Assembly: GCA_036674765.1 (NCBI GenBank)
Contig: JARVKI010000021.1
Span: forward strand, 248,001-312,000
Length of the DNA stretch: 64,000 nt
Reading direction: 5' to 3'
Source: Seiridium cupressi
Taxonomy: Eukaryota > Ascomycota > Sordariomycetes > Amphisphaeriales > Sporocadaceae
Shown piece by piece: positions 44,071-56,578 of this stretch. The number at the start of each line of letters is the position of its first letter. The stretch's first letter is position 1. The notes beneath the pieces were generated by a model. It was not told the DNA's origin and ran no database searches. It saw nothing but the letters and a program-made list of their open reading frames with translations. The position numbers and the translations under genes are program-made.

Positions 44071-47000
44071 GCCTTGGACCCCTGGTTGTATATCATTTTG
44101 AGCCTTTCGCACTCCTCTCCCTGGAAGCGTGTATGAGCTTGTATATTAGATCCTCTCCTACTGAAAGACTATGAACGGATATAATAATACGCGCACCTTC
44201 GTACACTTCGCATCCTTGAAGTAAATCCGCATAAAGTTAGTGATTGCCAGAGGCTTTCGTTTTCAACCAGGAGCGTCTTCGAGCAGCGTAGAAATTCAGT
44301 GCCAGGGGGATAGCAACTTCGAGCAGCCATATCCTATCATTTGGTCGCCTTCACCGTTAGAACGTTTAACTAAGGGTATAATTCTCCCGCAATGCCGTTG
44401 CTCTGTGAGGTAAAACCCTCCCTAGGAAACACGGCTTAAATCGAGGAAAAGTTAGGCCCCTGTTGGCTTTCGTAGTACTTCTCGAGTACGTTATATCAGG
44501 ATCTTTACATTGAGGAATATCATTTTACTATGGATAAGCTTATGGCACTTTCTCCCAGAGCTTCGAGCTCGCCGGGGGTTTCCCGTACGGCGATTGAGGA
44601 AATATTGTGGCCTGTTCTTGGCACTAGAATAGATGATATACGATACATGACATTATATAAGTGAGACTATATTCTCCCACGACAGTATCGGCACAGTGGG
44701 ATCACGGATCATGGCGAGGCTTAGCTAAGTAATTTTATAACAGTAAAAATCTCTTGATTAACATCATGGCCTACATCTCAATAATCAAGCTGAGGAAGCT
44801 AAGCGATATATGCAAAGGTCCTTGTTACGACATGGATGGCGGGCGAAATCATAGTTGTGGAACAATCGACAGCATGACACCTGGGCCAACAGTACACATC
44901 GTCCGGCATTCTTGATCACCGTGACAAACTAAAAGAGTGTGCATCATTGTTGTCAGCCGGCGGTACCCGGTATAGACACATGCTTTGCTCATCGGTTCAG
45001 AACCACAACACCAAGGGCCACGTGAACTTCAAATCACGCCATGGCACTAACCTATCTATGTATGCTCACACGAAATCCTGGAGCCAATAAAGCGTGCCGA
45101 TTATTAAGCTCGAGATTATCATAGGGCAAGATTAAAGTCCACTTAGGTAGCAGCGATACATCTACAGAATTCTGTACAACAACGTGGACAAGGATCACCA
45201 ATCTCTGGGCCACAGTTCCGAATACTTGCGATCACCTGACCCGATATGAAATAGGGGCCTCTTGTAAGACCGGGCGGTTGTGCCTCTCGGCGCCAAGCTT
45301 ATTCAACTTGTGTCGGTTTGGCGGTTCACCACGACGACCGGACCGTGAACCATCATGTTTTGGTGCCTCAGGGTCCAATGCATCGCTGTCTCGACCAAAG
45401 CGGAGAAACATTAGCAGGGACACACATCGGTGGACCCCTACTCCTGGACCCGGGACTTTGATGCAACAGAATCACGACGACCAGCCATTCATGTGAAAGG
45501 AATGAGCGCGGATGTGTTGCATCCGCAACGCATCATGATCTACAAGCCTAGCGGGAATCATGTGGATGAGCATGTGGGCACGTTACAAACCAGATGCAGA
45601 TCCTAAGGGGAAGTGATCCAGCAGTGACTTCCCCGGATTGTCACGAACCAAAGGCGTACCAACTCGAGGGATCGTTGATCTGCGTCCCGGAACAAACCTT
45701 ATCTAGTTGAGAGTATAGGAATCTGAAAGAAGAGATGGGTTGAATTGGTGACGGCGGTCATCTGGTGTCGAGGGGGGAGTGCCAACCCTCTGGCGAATGG
45801 TGCGAAGAGGACGGCGCAGACGCTACACTGAAGCGGAGCCACGCTTTAACACTGTTTCCCCAGAAAAGTTCCAGGCAGCGAAGGGCCACACGCATCTATC
45901 ATTAGGAATTCGACGTATCATGAACAGGACGACCTGCGACCAAGTTTGGCGGCTAGGCTTCTAACTAGTGAAAGCGCGATCATTGGCGGTGTGAGCCCGG
46001 CTAGGGCTGTGAGAGGGACTAGGAATATTCATTGGCATAAGTGCCATGATAAGCTCGAGGAGATCAGGCACTAGTGCGTGTCTTCTAGGAATGAGGCCAG
46101 GATTAACCTGCTCGCGAGTAATTGCTTGACCTTGGCCAGGGTATCAACGGCTGCAATGCGAGACGAGTCGAGATTACCAAGGCTGCCGGACTAAGGCACG
46201 CTAGAGGGACAGCTGCATGTCGTGCTGACAGCACATGGGTTTCCCAGTAAGGATCCCGGTGTCCCAATGCTCTGTTGAAGTCCAGATCTTATAGCATTAC
46301 GTTGCTACAGCCATTATCGAGCAGCGGCAGTCTAGACCTCAGGGATGAAAGCGTGTTCAACCAAACTAGGGTCTGACGGTAGCTCCTCATGTTAGTGTTA
46401 CAAGTGGTATAGCATTAAGATAGTGCAGACCCGCTCAGCTCATTTGACCGAACACGCGAATGGAGCCACGGACCACCATTATGCTGCCTACCCTATATCA
46501 CGAAAATAATCGATGAATAGCGTTATGGCGTGGGGATGGATGTAATGTATTCATGTTGATGAGCGGAAGTACTTGTACAGACTGGACCCTATCCTTATCG
46601 TACCATTCTAGTCCAACTTCAGAGCCTGCGGAGAATCCGCTTGCCAAGACTGATATCTAGTCCTGAAACCAAATCTGACAACTATTTTAGTTCCGCGTGT
46701 GGAATCTGCATAAGAACCGTTTCGGTCGTGCTCGAGGCCGATATGGGTGGCTGCCAGAGGTACTACCTCAACAACAGTCTGCAAGTGCCTATGTCTTGGT
46801 TCGTTGACTCGTGCTACGGCCGAGCAGCCCTCAGTTGTACATTTCATGTGACTAGCGGAGATCTGCGCCTAGTGAAGGTGGCTTGACTGATGGCATCTTG
46901 GTCCCTCGAGCTGTGAGGGGACCAGCAAGATCTAGTTGTATCCCACAGGTCCGGTTCGCCCTTTTCTTGGCTGGACCTCGATGCACTCTGCCGCTACCTT

Positions 47001-47308
47001 TCTCAAAGCTAATATTAGTCTGGGGTAATGGGTCCACGATCCATCCAACACGGGCCGAATCATATTGTAGTCTCCCGCCGAGACCAAGAGTCGCCCACTT
47101 GGTGCGATGGGAACTACAGGCGATAGGCTTGTTGCGGCCGATTGGTCTGGGCAAGAGGGGAGTGAGTGCCAGAGATGGATACTGGCTTTAAAGAGTCCCC
47201 AGGACGCGCGCTATGAGTTGATAAGGATCGTAGCTGGGCGGGTACAGTAGCATGGGCCAGAATACTGATTGTAATGCAATTTATCACCGAGACCAGGACT
47301 GAACTGAG
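44071..47308. other. 3.2-kb AT-rich gene-poor region
   Basis: No gene, no transposase-like reading and no terminal repeats that I could find. Possibly old, decayed sequence. Confidence 0.4.
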
Positions 47309-48035
47309 CTAGAGCTTGCTAAAGTGGTCTTCGACGATCAGTTTCTGAAGACCAGTCCTGAGCTGGTCGTTCATCCCATGGGCATTAGGCCTCAAAGTCG
47401 CACGTTCCACAAATACGTGGACCAACTCTCCCACTGCCTTGACGCCGGGAACGCCCTTCTCAAAAAGCCCAACCTCGTAGGTCACACTAGACTTCCCCAG
47501 CTGGTTTACCCGGAGACATAGCTCAGCCACCTTGGGGAAGGAGATTGCTGAGAAGTAGTCACAATGGGTGTGGGCCATCAATGGATGCTGCGCAGATGTT
47601 GGTGGCACGAGCCCGCAATTTTCCATAAGATATGTGTTGATTACAGAGTCGAAGCTGCCGCCCCTCATCAGTTCTCTCGGGCTTGGACCGGGCGGCAAGG
47701 CAGACTTACAGGAAGTTGTACTAATTACCAAAACAAGTCAAGTCAGCTTCTATTCCACACGTCTCGAATGCAAGGGTGTTGTTGACTATGTAGGTGATAC
47801 TCTGGGTTTGGCCCCGTGCTTTCCCCAGCGTTGGAAGGAAGGCTCAACTTGATTCAAATGCGTACAATTGAGTTGTTCATATGATCATACATGTCGTTAT
47901 CTGCCCTGGGCAAAGTCAGAAACAAGAAGCTTGCTCGAGGTAAATCCCACTGCACACCTACCATCGTGTCCGATATTCCAAAAGATATGGATAGTCCTTT
48001 CGCTGGCGTCTCTTCAGCTGATCCGTACGGCTCAT
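47309..48035 (-). CDS. Hot-dog fold acyl-CoA thioesterase (4HBT) with 11-nt microexon
   Basis: Predicted acyl-CoA thioesterase of the fungal 4HBT type. Four exons: 48035-47962, 47905-47866, 47720-47710 and 47654-47309 (introns 56, 145 and 55 bp), giving 156 residues. The conserved block appears only after splicing: RKDYPYLLEYRTRWADND, MYDHMNN, then YNFLFDSVINTYL. Exon 3 is only 11 nt (tacaacttcct) between a taattag acceptor and a gtaagt donor. D/N residues in DNDMYDHMNN match the catalytic loop of this family. The start at 48035 (MSRTDQLKRRQ) is the first ATG in frame; an extra upstream exon adding a longer or mitochondrial N-terminus is possible, since the frame is open back to a gattcag acceptor-like site. 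Confidence 0.8.
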
Positions 48036-48568
48036 GGCTGTGTTCTCCCTGTGGGCGATAGATACTTTGCTGAATCGGTATGGCGCAGATGGGCCGAGAC
48101 GATGGTAGGTCACTCAGGAGCCGCTTGTGCCAGTTGAATGTTTCTTTGTCAGATCCAACCTGTCCCAAAGGCTCATTTGCACAAGAACGAAGCGTGTCTG
48201 TCAACTTGCCGAGGTCCCAATTGCAGCATCTCGGCTACGGCCGTCAAGCGGCGGCGACCAGTTGGCAGGCGAATGCGGCAGCTGTCCTGGTGCTTTTCTC
48301 GCCATTTTCTTGGTGGGGCCCGCTTTTCGCTTGACGCCTAATTATTTTGATATGTACAATTGTGCAGCACTTTTGTTAATCTACGCTGAACGGAAGGGAA
48401 ACAGCGCTGTACACGCAGGAGCTGCGTCAGAATTCATTCTCCATTTGTTAATATCTATGAGCGTGTTCGGCTTTGTGACTGAGAAAGGGGAGTCGGGCTT
48501 GTTCCATCGTGGCCGTCTATCTAAGGCTGGGCACCTTGCTCGCAAGGGGTAAGCAAATTCTCAGCCCC
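48036..48568. promoter_or_regulatory. Divergent promoter region, thioesterase and pus9
   Basis: 533 bp between start codons on opposite strands. It may hold an upstream exon of the thioesterase on the minus strand. No specific sites can be named. Confidence 0.4.
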
Positions 48569-50002
48569 ATGATGGAGCTGCTAGCAGCTGGCTCGCCCGC
48601 ACCAGCACCCTCGAAGGTGTTGTTGGAGAAACCGTTGGAGAAGAGATCCAGGGTTTCCCGAGCGGGAGGGAAACAAAAAGCCTTACTAGCAGCCTCTGTG
48701 GGCGAAGATGTCTGGCCGCGTCCGTACGTCATTGAAGGCGGCTTGCGACGCGTTGCGCCCTATCACTACACCTACAACACCTGGTGCAAAGAGCGGTGGA
48801 GGGGTAGAAGACTTTTCGATATATTCGAGAGTGAATTCAGAGATCGGCCGGTGGCCTACTACAAGGAAGCCATGGAGAAGGGAAAAATCCTCATCAACGG
48901 ACAGCCGGCAAGCCCCGAATATGTGGTGAAGAACGGCGATCTGGTCTCTCACAAAACCCACCGCCATGAACCGCCAGTCACAGCTGATGATATGGTCGTC
49001 ATACACGAGGACGAGAAGATGATCGTCATCAATAAGCCGTCCGGCATACCTGTCCATCCTGCAGGCCGCTACAATTTCAATTCTGTCGTCGAGATGATGA
49101 AGGAGGAAAGAGGGCGTGACTGGATCGCGTATCCTTGCAACCGCCTGGATAGACTGACGAGCGGTATCATGTTTATTGCCAAAGATTCTAGGTCCGCCGA
49201 GGAACTCAGGGCTCAAATAGCCGCGCGAAGCGTACGGAAAGAGTACATTGCCAGGGTGATCGGAGAGTTTCCCGATGGTGAGGTTGTCTGTAACCAGCCT
49301 ATACTGTCTATATCACCAAAACTTGGACTCAATCGCGTCCGAGCAGATGGCAAGGAGGCGCGCACCGTCTTCAAGAAGCTTGCTTACTATCCTCCGGCAC
49401 AGGAGTCTAGCCAGGCTTCCGAAGATGGCCATCCGAAGACTTCCAACGAGCTCCAGGACGACCAGGACCGGCCGTGGGCCAACAAGGAAGGATACTCGAT
49501 TGTGCGATGTTTGCCAGTCACTGGGAGAACTCATCAGATCCGGGTCCACCTGCAGCATCTCGGCCATCCCATTCAAAATGACCCAATCTACGCCAATCAG
49601 AAGGTTTGGGGCATCGGCCTTGGACGCAACGATGCAGAAGGTACGGAAAACACTGACGAGGACATCATCACGAGGCTCAACCGCATGGGCAAGGAAGAAG
49701 TTGCAGATGCTGTTGCTTACTACGACGAATTAGTCGACAAGTACCACCAGAAGAAGGCGGAGAAAATGTCGGGCGATTTCTGTGAGGTTTGCGAAACACC
49801 ACTATACACCGATCCAGGAGACCATGAGCTATGTCTTTTTCTTCATAGCCTTCGTTACGAAGACGCTGGAGGTGCCTGGAGCTACAAGAGTTCGCTTCCT
49901 AAATGGGCAGTCCCTCCCTCCGGAAGAACCGGCCCAACGGCAGTTGGGAGCTTGGATGCCTTGGTCGAAGCGGTGAAAGATATTAACCCCGAGAATGCCT
50001 AA
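48569..50002 (+). CDS. pus9: tRNA pseudouridine-32 synthase, Pus9/Rib2 (RluA) type
   Basis: Converts U32 of tRNA anticodon loops to pseudouridine. Single exon; I chose the ATG at 48569, giving 477 residues. A disordered N-terminus is followed by VAPYHYTYNTWCKERWRGR, an S4-like RNA-binding segment (about 83-128, KGKILINGQPASPEYVVKNGD), and the RluA catalytic domain. The catalytic aspartate is D194 in NRLDRLTSG; Pus9/Rib2 enzymes have this form in place of HRLD. Motif III is seen in CLPVTGRTHQIRVHLQHLGHPI. An acidic, Gln/Ser-rich insert lies at about 285-310. The C-terminus has a CEVC pair in DFCEVCETPLYTDPGDHEL, common in fungal Pus9. The deaminase domain of yeast Rib2 is absent. Confidence 0.92.
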   Translation: MMELLAAGSPAPAPSKVLLEKPLEKRSRVSRAGGKQKALLAASVGEDVWPRPYVIEGGLRRVAPYHYTYNTWCKERWRGRRLFDIFESEFRDRPVAYYKEAMEKGKILINGQPASPEYVVKNGDLVSHKTHRHEPPVTADDMVVIHEDEKMIVINKPSGIPVHPAGRYNFNSVVEMMKEERGRDWIAYPCNRLDRLTSGIMFIAKDSRSAEELRAQIAARSVRKEYIARVIGEFPDGEVVCNQPILSISPKLGLNRVRADGKEARTVFKKLAYYPPAQESSQASEDGHPKTSNELQDDQDRPWANKEGYSIVRCLPVTGRTHQIRVHLQHLGHPIQNDPIYANQKVWGIGLGRNDAEGTENTDEDIITRLNRMGKEEVADAVAYYDELVDKYHQKKAEKMSGDFCEVCETPLYTDPGDHELCLFLHSLRYEDAGGAWSYKSSLPKWAVPPSGRTGPTAVGSLDALVEAVKDINPENA

Positions 50003-52194
50003 TGTAGGAATACATCGTCCCAATCCTACCATGATACCTATCCATCTTAAGGTCACTAGCAGTATTGCAAGAGTGATAGGACGCGGTCATGACCACTGCC
50101 AGTGTGGCTACTAATGCCGATGAGGCAAACGACGCGAAAATGAAGCGTTCGACCAGTCAACTTGGGTAAATTCATGTGCAAACGAAGACCTAGCGCGTTC
50201 GCGCAATCAATGACAACGAGGTCAACGACCTCAATATCAGCCCTAGCCTGTGTGGTCGGCAATTAGCCGGGCAAGGTTTATGACACGGCGCTTGCAGACA
50301 CCAACAATTGCTAAGTCCCAGTGCCAAATAGAGTTTTTCTTTGCAGCAAAGAGAAGGCATGAAGAAGGAATCCATTGTTCGATGATCAACCCAATCGCGT
50401 CATTTCGTCCAATTACTGCTCTGAATTGGCAGAAGCACAAGATCGCCACGTGGAATTCTAGTCATGACGGCACTCTCACGGACCCGCCAAGGCTCGTAGG
50501 TCGATTCCGACCTAGAGTCCGTGGTGCAGTGCTGATACGAATTGGAGAGTCACGACCACACCATCCATGCCCAAACACCGCAGCCACTGGATCGATACCA
50601 AATGGTCTTTTCATCACATTGACCTCAATCTAGAGTACCCGCTGGATGAGAAACCGAATATTAGGCGGTATAACTAGCGCTGGATACGATGCAGTTTTGC
50701 CACACATCACGAGCTGTCAAACGTTTTCTCTCTTCTTTGTCTTTTCTCCTACATTCACTATAGTAGACCACTGATACCTTGGATTCCGTGAGAGACGGAA
50801 ATATCGCCACAAATCACCGCAAATCACCGCAAATCACCGTGCAACACACAATGGTGGGTCAGACATAACTTCCTGCGCCCTGGCCGTTTGCCCGACAAGT
50901 CTATAGCACCCAATCAGAACCAGGGTATTCGTTCAATTTTTCTCGAGGCCGTATGCACAGCTACATAGTCTTTTCTCTGCTATTTGACAATGGATTCTCT
51001 CGGCCGGCCCAGCCGATAGTGTCGTCGTCGCGTACCAATCGTCCTTGTTCGGCCCTATCTTGCGCTCAACAATACACGGCGCCACTCATTTCATAAGCTG
51101 CTGGACTGGCTCGGGGCCTTGGGCTCTTGACCAAGGATTCAATGGCCCTGTTATGTATCCATCAACATAGCATCAGCAACAAGTGGAGCTTTTGCAGGCC
51201 TGCCAGCGTCGACCAGCTTCAGCCAGCTCGCGGTTCCACCCAGTCCAGTCCAGGTGTGCCTGTTTTCTCCTTTCGGCCCTGTGTCACTTCGAATACAATC
51301 TTGGAAGTCGAGGCGCTGGCCCGACATCGTGATACTCGTCTCCAGCGATTTAGAGTTATTCTTGCACATTTTTGTACAGCCATCGGACGGCTTCACCAGT
51401 TACGACACCTTTGGAGTAACCCCCCAAATAGCCCCCCGCCGGGACTTGCCAGGCCTTGCAAATCGTCGCCGGACGCCCTCAATTTGAGCCATGGCATTAG
51501 CGTGAACTTTATTTGGCCGATCCATCCTAGGTGCAAGGGATGCCTCCCAACCCCAGCGAATGCCCCCCTGTCGATAGTGCCGCAGAGACTGGGAAAAAGG
51601 TGCTACAGAGTATCGAGACTTGCAGCACGGCCAGAAGATACTTCCGCACATGGGCGCATGGGTCGAATTGGCACTACCGTAGCGTGCCTACTGTACAGTG
51701 GTGATAGGCTCGGTACCGGCATGCCTAGCATCGAGCTCTTCAGGCGTATCTCTTGTACCGCTCCGGCTGGGGCAGCCTGTGGTCTACATCGGCTGCGACC
51801 TTGATGCGCCTCATGGCTTGGGTGGGCAGCGCCCCTAGACTTGGACTGTCTTTCGTTGATTCCCGTCGACATTGTTGCAGGTTCTAGAAGAACGCCACGT
51901 TAGTTGAGCGTAGTCCTGCACACCATCTTCCGAGACACATTCGCGGTGTGTCGCCTCTGGTATGAAAAGCTCTCGTTGTACTTATTCTGCGTGTACTTTC
52001 CCGGAAGAGCTTATGTGCCTCGTCATGTGGGGATCGTCGTCGTTGGACTCAAGCAACCCCTGCGTGTAAGCCACACCTCTGGACTAGCTCGCGCATGGGA
52101 GTCTGGCATTACCATATATATGCCCTGCCATGACGCCAGATGGACCCTGGAGTGTTTGGACCATCCCACTTGTATCCTCTATACCACACAAACA
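50003..52194. other. Intergenic region upstream of the bZIP gene
   Basis: 3' flank of pus9, a 10-bp tandem repeat (50811-50840) and the bZIP promoter. A 225-codon open reading at 51127-51804 has no recognisable domain and odd composition; I treat it as chance. Confidence 0.4.
50811..50840. repeat. Three tandem copies of a 10-bp unit (AAATCACCGC)
   Basis: Units at 50811-50820, 50821-50830 and 50831-50840; the last differs only in its final base. The preceding bases (atcgccac) look like a partial fourth copy. Confidence 0.85.
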
Positions 52195-53895
52195 ATGGCA
52201 GATTTCGCAAACTCCAAATCAAGAAGCAGCTCTCCAGCCTCCAGCACACAAACATCAGACAACATGACCAAATCCACCTCAGACAACTCCAAGTCGAGCA
52301 AGCGCAAGGGTGAGTAATGCCACAACCCCGGCATGTCGCGAATGCACAGGCATTGACGCATATTGCAACTTCAGGCACGAGAAGCGTCTCTACCTTGACA
52401 CCGGCACAGCTGGCTCGCAAGAGAGCAAACGACCGTGAGGCTCAGCGTGCCATCCGAGCTCGTACGAAGGAGCATATCGAGAACCTAGAGCGCGAGCTGG
52501 AAGAGCTTCGCAGCGCATCGAGCCGGGATGATACTGTACAGGACCTCTTGAGGAAAAACAGGGCGCTTGAAGAAGAACTACACAGGCTGAAGGAAAGCAT
52601 GGGCATTGCGACCAATGGACCTCGCAGCTATTACCAACCTTGTATGTTCCTCGAAAACACAAATCCCCATGTCAATTGCGGCTTGCTAATCCTTTGGCAG
52701 CCTACCACAGCCCTACTTCACGGACGTCTGCTCCCAGCCATGTGGCAGACTACTCTGGCATGGAGATGGGGGCATATGACACATTATCCAGCCCGGGAGA
52801 TGCGTGGCCCTCGAACGTTCCATCCACCATCCCGTCGACCGTCTCGAGTCCATCATCATCCGGAGCCACTGACGACCTCGGCACCGCCTACTACCCCACC
52901 AGCGCACCGTCCATAATGGACAGGCCAGGTATGTCCTCTAGCATGGGCTCGCCCACGGTCTCCTGCATCAGCGGCAAGTCTGGGTACGACGACATCAAGC
53001 CAGGTAAGCCCAATCATTTGGTTATAGTTGAAATCAGAGCTGAGGGTTCTAATAAGAGGCCAGACATCGGATGCCCGCCGCTCAGCATGCTCTCAATCCC
53101 ACAAGCATACCAGCCGCCGCCGTGGAACATGTACCCAATGTACTACACAGCGTCGCCAGCCCTATGAGGAACGCCGCAGGCGCCGGCTATTGGGAGACTC
53201 CGGGCTTGATCACAGCCCCAATGACTCAAAGCGACGCTCTGCTGAACGGCTACATTCAGGACTGCCGCCGCTTGGTAGCCATGGGGGGCATGAGGCCACA
53301 CCCCGAAGTCATCTTTGGACCGGCTTGTCCAAATATTAGACGTCTCATTGAGACTCACTGGAACCTCGCTTCTATTGTACAACAGTCAACGTTATCCTCG
53401 TCACCGCCAGCGCATCCTTTGGTCGAGCTTGCAGCCACCTTGTTCGACAATGACAACTTGGTCATGACATTGGAGCGTGTTGGAAGCTTTGTTCTCTTGC
53501 AGCGACTTTTGGCCTGGTTGATACAACCAACACAGGAAACCAGCGGGGGACTTGGTAGCCATCTCGTGCCTACCCCCGCCCAGCGGTCTGTTCCACATGG
53601 CCAATGGGTCGACTTTCTTCTCTGGGCGCAGTTGCGGGACACGGTTGTGCAACGACTCGATGTTTACGCCAACACTGAGTTTCGACACTTGTACAACACA
53701 AGTCTCCGACTGGTCAACTTTGCTGGCGGCCCATCTCAGGCATTGGTTCCTGATTATTCTTCTGGCGCAATTTATCTTACGCAGGCATTTGTCAATCATG
53801 TACTCAACATTGGAAATTGGGCATTGGAGGAACGGTTCTTTCGGCGTTATCCTGAACTTGGGGGTTTGTTGCCTATGGTCAGGCTCAATACTTGA
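52195..53895 (+). CDS. bZIP transcription factor with DUF3425 domain, frame broken
   Basis: Fungal bZIP regulator of the DUF3425 class. Exons 52195-52309, 52375-52641, 52701-53003 and 53064 onward join in frame (introns 65, 59 and 60 bp). The basic region is RKRANDREAQRAIRARTKEH, followed by leucine-zipper heptads (LERELEELRS ... LLRKNRALEEELHRLKE). After a Ser/Pro-rich linker exon 4 reads QAYQPPPWNMYPMYYTASPAL and meets TGA at 53165-53167. The typical continuation of this family (GYWETPGLI, LLNGYIQDCRRL, HPEVIFGP, IRRLIETHW, HPLVELAATLFDNDN, RVGSFVLLQRLLAWLIQP) follows in another frame to the stop at 53895. One base appears to be missing between about 53140 and 53190. It is a recent pseudogene, a sequence error, or a short bZIP-only product. 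Confidence 0.72.
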
Positions 53896-56553
53896 AGAAA
53901 AGAAAACAAGATACAACCTTCATGGCGTTGGGGATAACGAGGCAAACGGCATTATCATATTGTTTATCATCATCGTCATGATACATGTGTGGATAGGGAC
54001 AGGGATATGGATTGGGAATGGTACTGGTCAACGGCATTATACCACGGGCACACTGGAGTTGGCATCGGCATAGCCTTGCGATGGGCGTTGGAAAGATATC
54101 ACCATTCAGGAGGACACTTTGCTAGGGATTTACGGGCGCTGGCCCAACCACAAGAGCATACTATATGGAGTTAAACATGGGAGACACGCGGGTTCATAGA
54201 ATTCTTCATCATTTTCAGAGAAACAAGGATGTCATTCACCCTGCGCCTCAGTCTTGGCATGTGACCCAGCCATCATAGTGAAAGCATGAAACCTGTTCTG
54301 CCCCCCGCCCACAGCTGGGCTCCATCATCATGTCCACCACTCTCCACTGCAAAACTCGGGCGATGAGAGCCGACGGCAGATGCGAAGACACACGTTCCAG
54401 GTCCGCAGCAGGAACCTGGGGAAATTTCACATGAATGCACGAGCACATGATCTATACAATACAGCTGCCGAAGCTATTCACGACGGGGCCTTCTACAGGG
54501 GCTAAGTTCTTGCCATTCCAGACGGGCGATTGTACGGCCACCCCGTCTCATGTCTCAGAGGACCTCGCTGATCTTAAACCTACCTCTCACTAAGCCGGGA
54601 CTACGCGTGGAGGCTGAGAAGGCAAGACGATCCGAAGTTGGACACCACCTACGTACCTGGCCAGCAGTGAACATGGTGTTCCTGTGGTTGCGACAAGGCC
54701 AGGGCCAGACAGACCCGCCCAAGGTCGAGGCCATAGCATCTCAATCATTGCGAGTGCCTTGGTCCCTGCCCTACCAGGGGACCCTCACGATCGAGTCGCC
54801 AGGTGGACTGGGCGTGTGGCAGCAGGTCCAGTCGACGGTGGAGGTCATGGCCCCGCTTGACGAGCCGACTTAACCGGCCGAGACCTCTTAGAGGGGACCT
54901 ACAATAGCCGCTGCAGCACAAACCGTTACAGAACACAGGTCTGCAAAGGGTCCCTGCATCTCGTCGACCACGATGGGTCCATGGCTTTGTCAGGTTCCCT
55001 GTTCATTAAGCCCTGCCCAGTATGCGCTAGCGATTGGCCTCGAATTAGTGCCAGACCCAGGTTAGCCTTGGCTTTGTGGCCGCGTCTCGGGGGGTCCGCA
55101 TTTCCTCTCCCCTTCCCTAGGTTGGATACCTGGGTCTACTAGGTACCGATGCATCACATTATGCAGAGGTGCAAGAGCCAGAAGTACGAGGATTATTAGT
55201 GCTGCTGAAGAGGATCACCCATTCGAATGCAACGCCACAGGGGGGCAGCCAGAGGAGAAACCGACGCAAGCGCTAGAGACGAAACAACCCGAGGGAAAGC
55301 CGTCTGAGAAAGGGAATTCCTACCTATACCGCTGCATGCCTCTCTGGCTGCTCACAGCGCGACAGGCACGGCACCGATCTCTATCCGATCATTTCGGATG
55401 GCCCTTTCGGGGAATTGGGGGGCTGTCACTTCTGTGCTGCTCAAGCGTCAAAACAAGGCTCAATCTGCATGACACCCTGCTTGAATCCAACGCCCTCCAC
55501 CCCTGCTGTAAATCACTGCAAGCTCACAGGAGCTCCACGAAAGACCACAATCCCCGTTATCAAGCAGTCAGCAGTCGGCAGCAAACCCCCGTCCCCCACG
55601 GCCGCTTGGAAGGAGTTCGGAGAGAGGTCGGCCGGCGTGTGCGATGACCATACGTACATACGTGCCTCGCTCTGTCCCAGCGTGCGAGTGCGCGTGTGCG
55701 GATGTCTCAGACAGTGCCGGACTGTCCCCTGACGCCTGTACCAGTTTGGGAAAGTTCATGTCAGATTTGAGTTCATTTGACGGGACGTCGCGAGGCCGAC
55801 GGAAGTTGTGTTGAACGGGTTTGACAGGCTTCTAGTGGGTGGCCGATCACAGCGTTCCGATGCCGCGAAGAAAGAGATCTTCACACTACTTGCACTAGTC
55901 AGCCCGCGGGCCTTTTTGCCCAAGATGGGCCCGGCTTAGCTATACCCCGTTTCCTACATCACTCGAATTCCATGGTGGGCAGCTGCCGCATCACGTCGGG
56001 GCTGCCATCTGCCGTCTTGCATTTTCCATGTATGTACATACCCATCCATGTATGCGTACGTAAGACTCGAGGAGGGGAGATGCATACAGGCGACTCCGGA
56101 GCCCTGGCTGCTGCCAGCTGCATTGCAAGGCCCATGTCGCCATGTGCTGCAATACCTAGATGGCCTCTTATGGAATGGGTGCATGCAGCCACCGATCACG
56201 TTCATGTCTATAGCAATGGCTCCGGGAATGCAAGCGCGATCTTGACGATCAGCGGACCAAATTACCGTGAATGGAAATTCTTGGAGTGACAAATGGTTCT
56301 GGTGCAATACTAATATCCTTCTGACCAGCGGCCAACAGCGTTTAGCTGCTGAACCTTGGTCCAGGGCCGCCGTCCACGGCTCCAACCCAGTGGGCTACAT
56401 GGTCTACTAAATGTACATATGTACGGTACCGAGTGCCAGATCGTGCGGCAGGGCGGCCCCCCATGTCTAGCGCCGTAGATCAGAGCACAGAGCTGACAGC
56501 CCCACCCCTAGCTGGCTTGCCTGATGCCCCTCTGTCCCTCTGCCCCTCTGCCC

Positions 56554-56578
56554 CTCCCCACTCCCCACTCCCCACTCC
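56554..56578. repeat. CTCCCCA heptamer tandem repeat in a pyrimidine tract
   Basis: Three copies of CTCCCCA (56554-56574) plus a partial unit, preceded by imperfect ctctgcccc repeats from about 56530. Strand-asymmetric C-rich sequence. Confidence 0.7.

Noticed and set aside
51127..51804. 225-codon open reading upstream of the bZIP gene
   Set aside because: Cys/Arg/Pro-rich, no recognisable fold or splice pattern, and similar-length readings overlap on the other strand.
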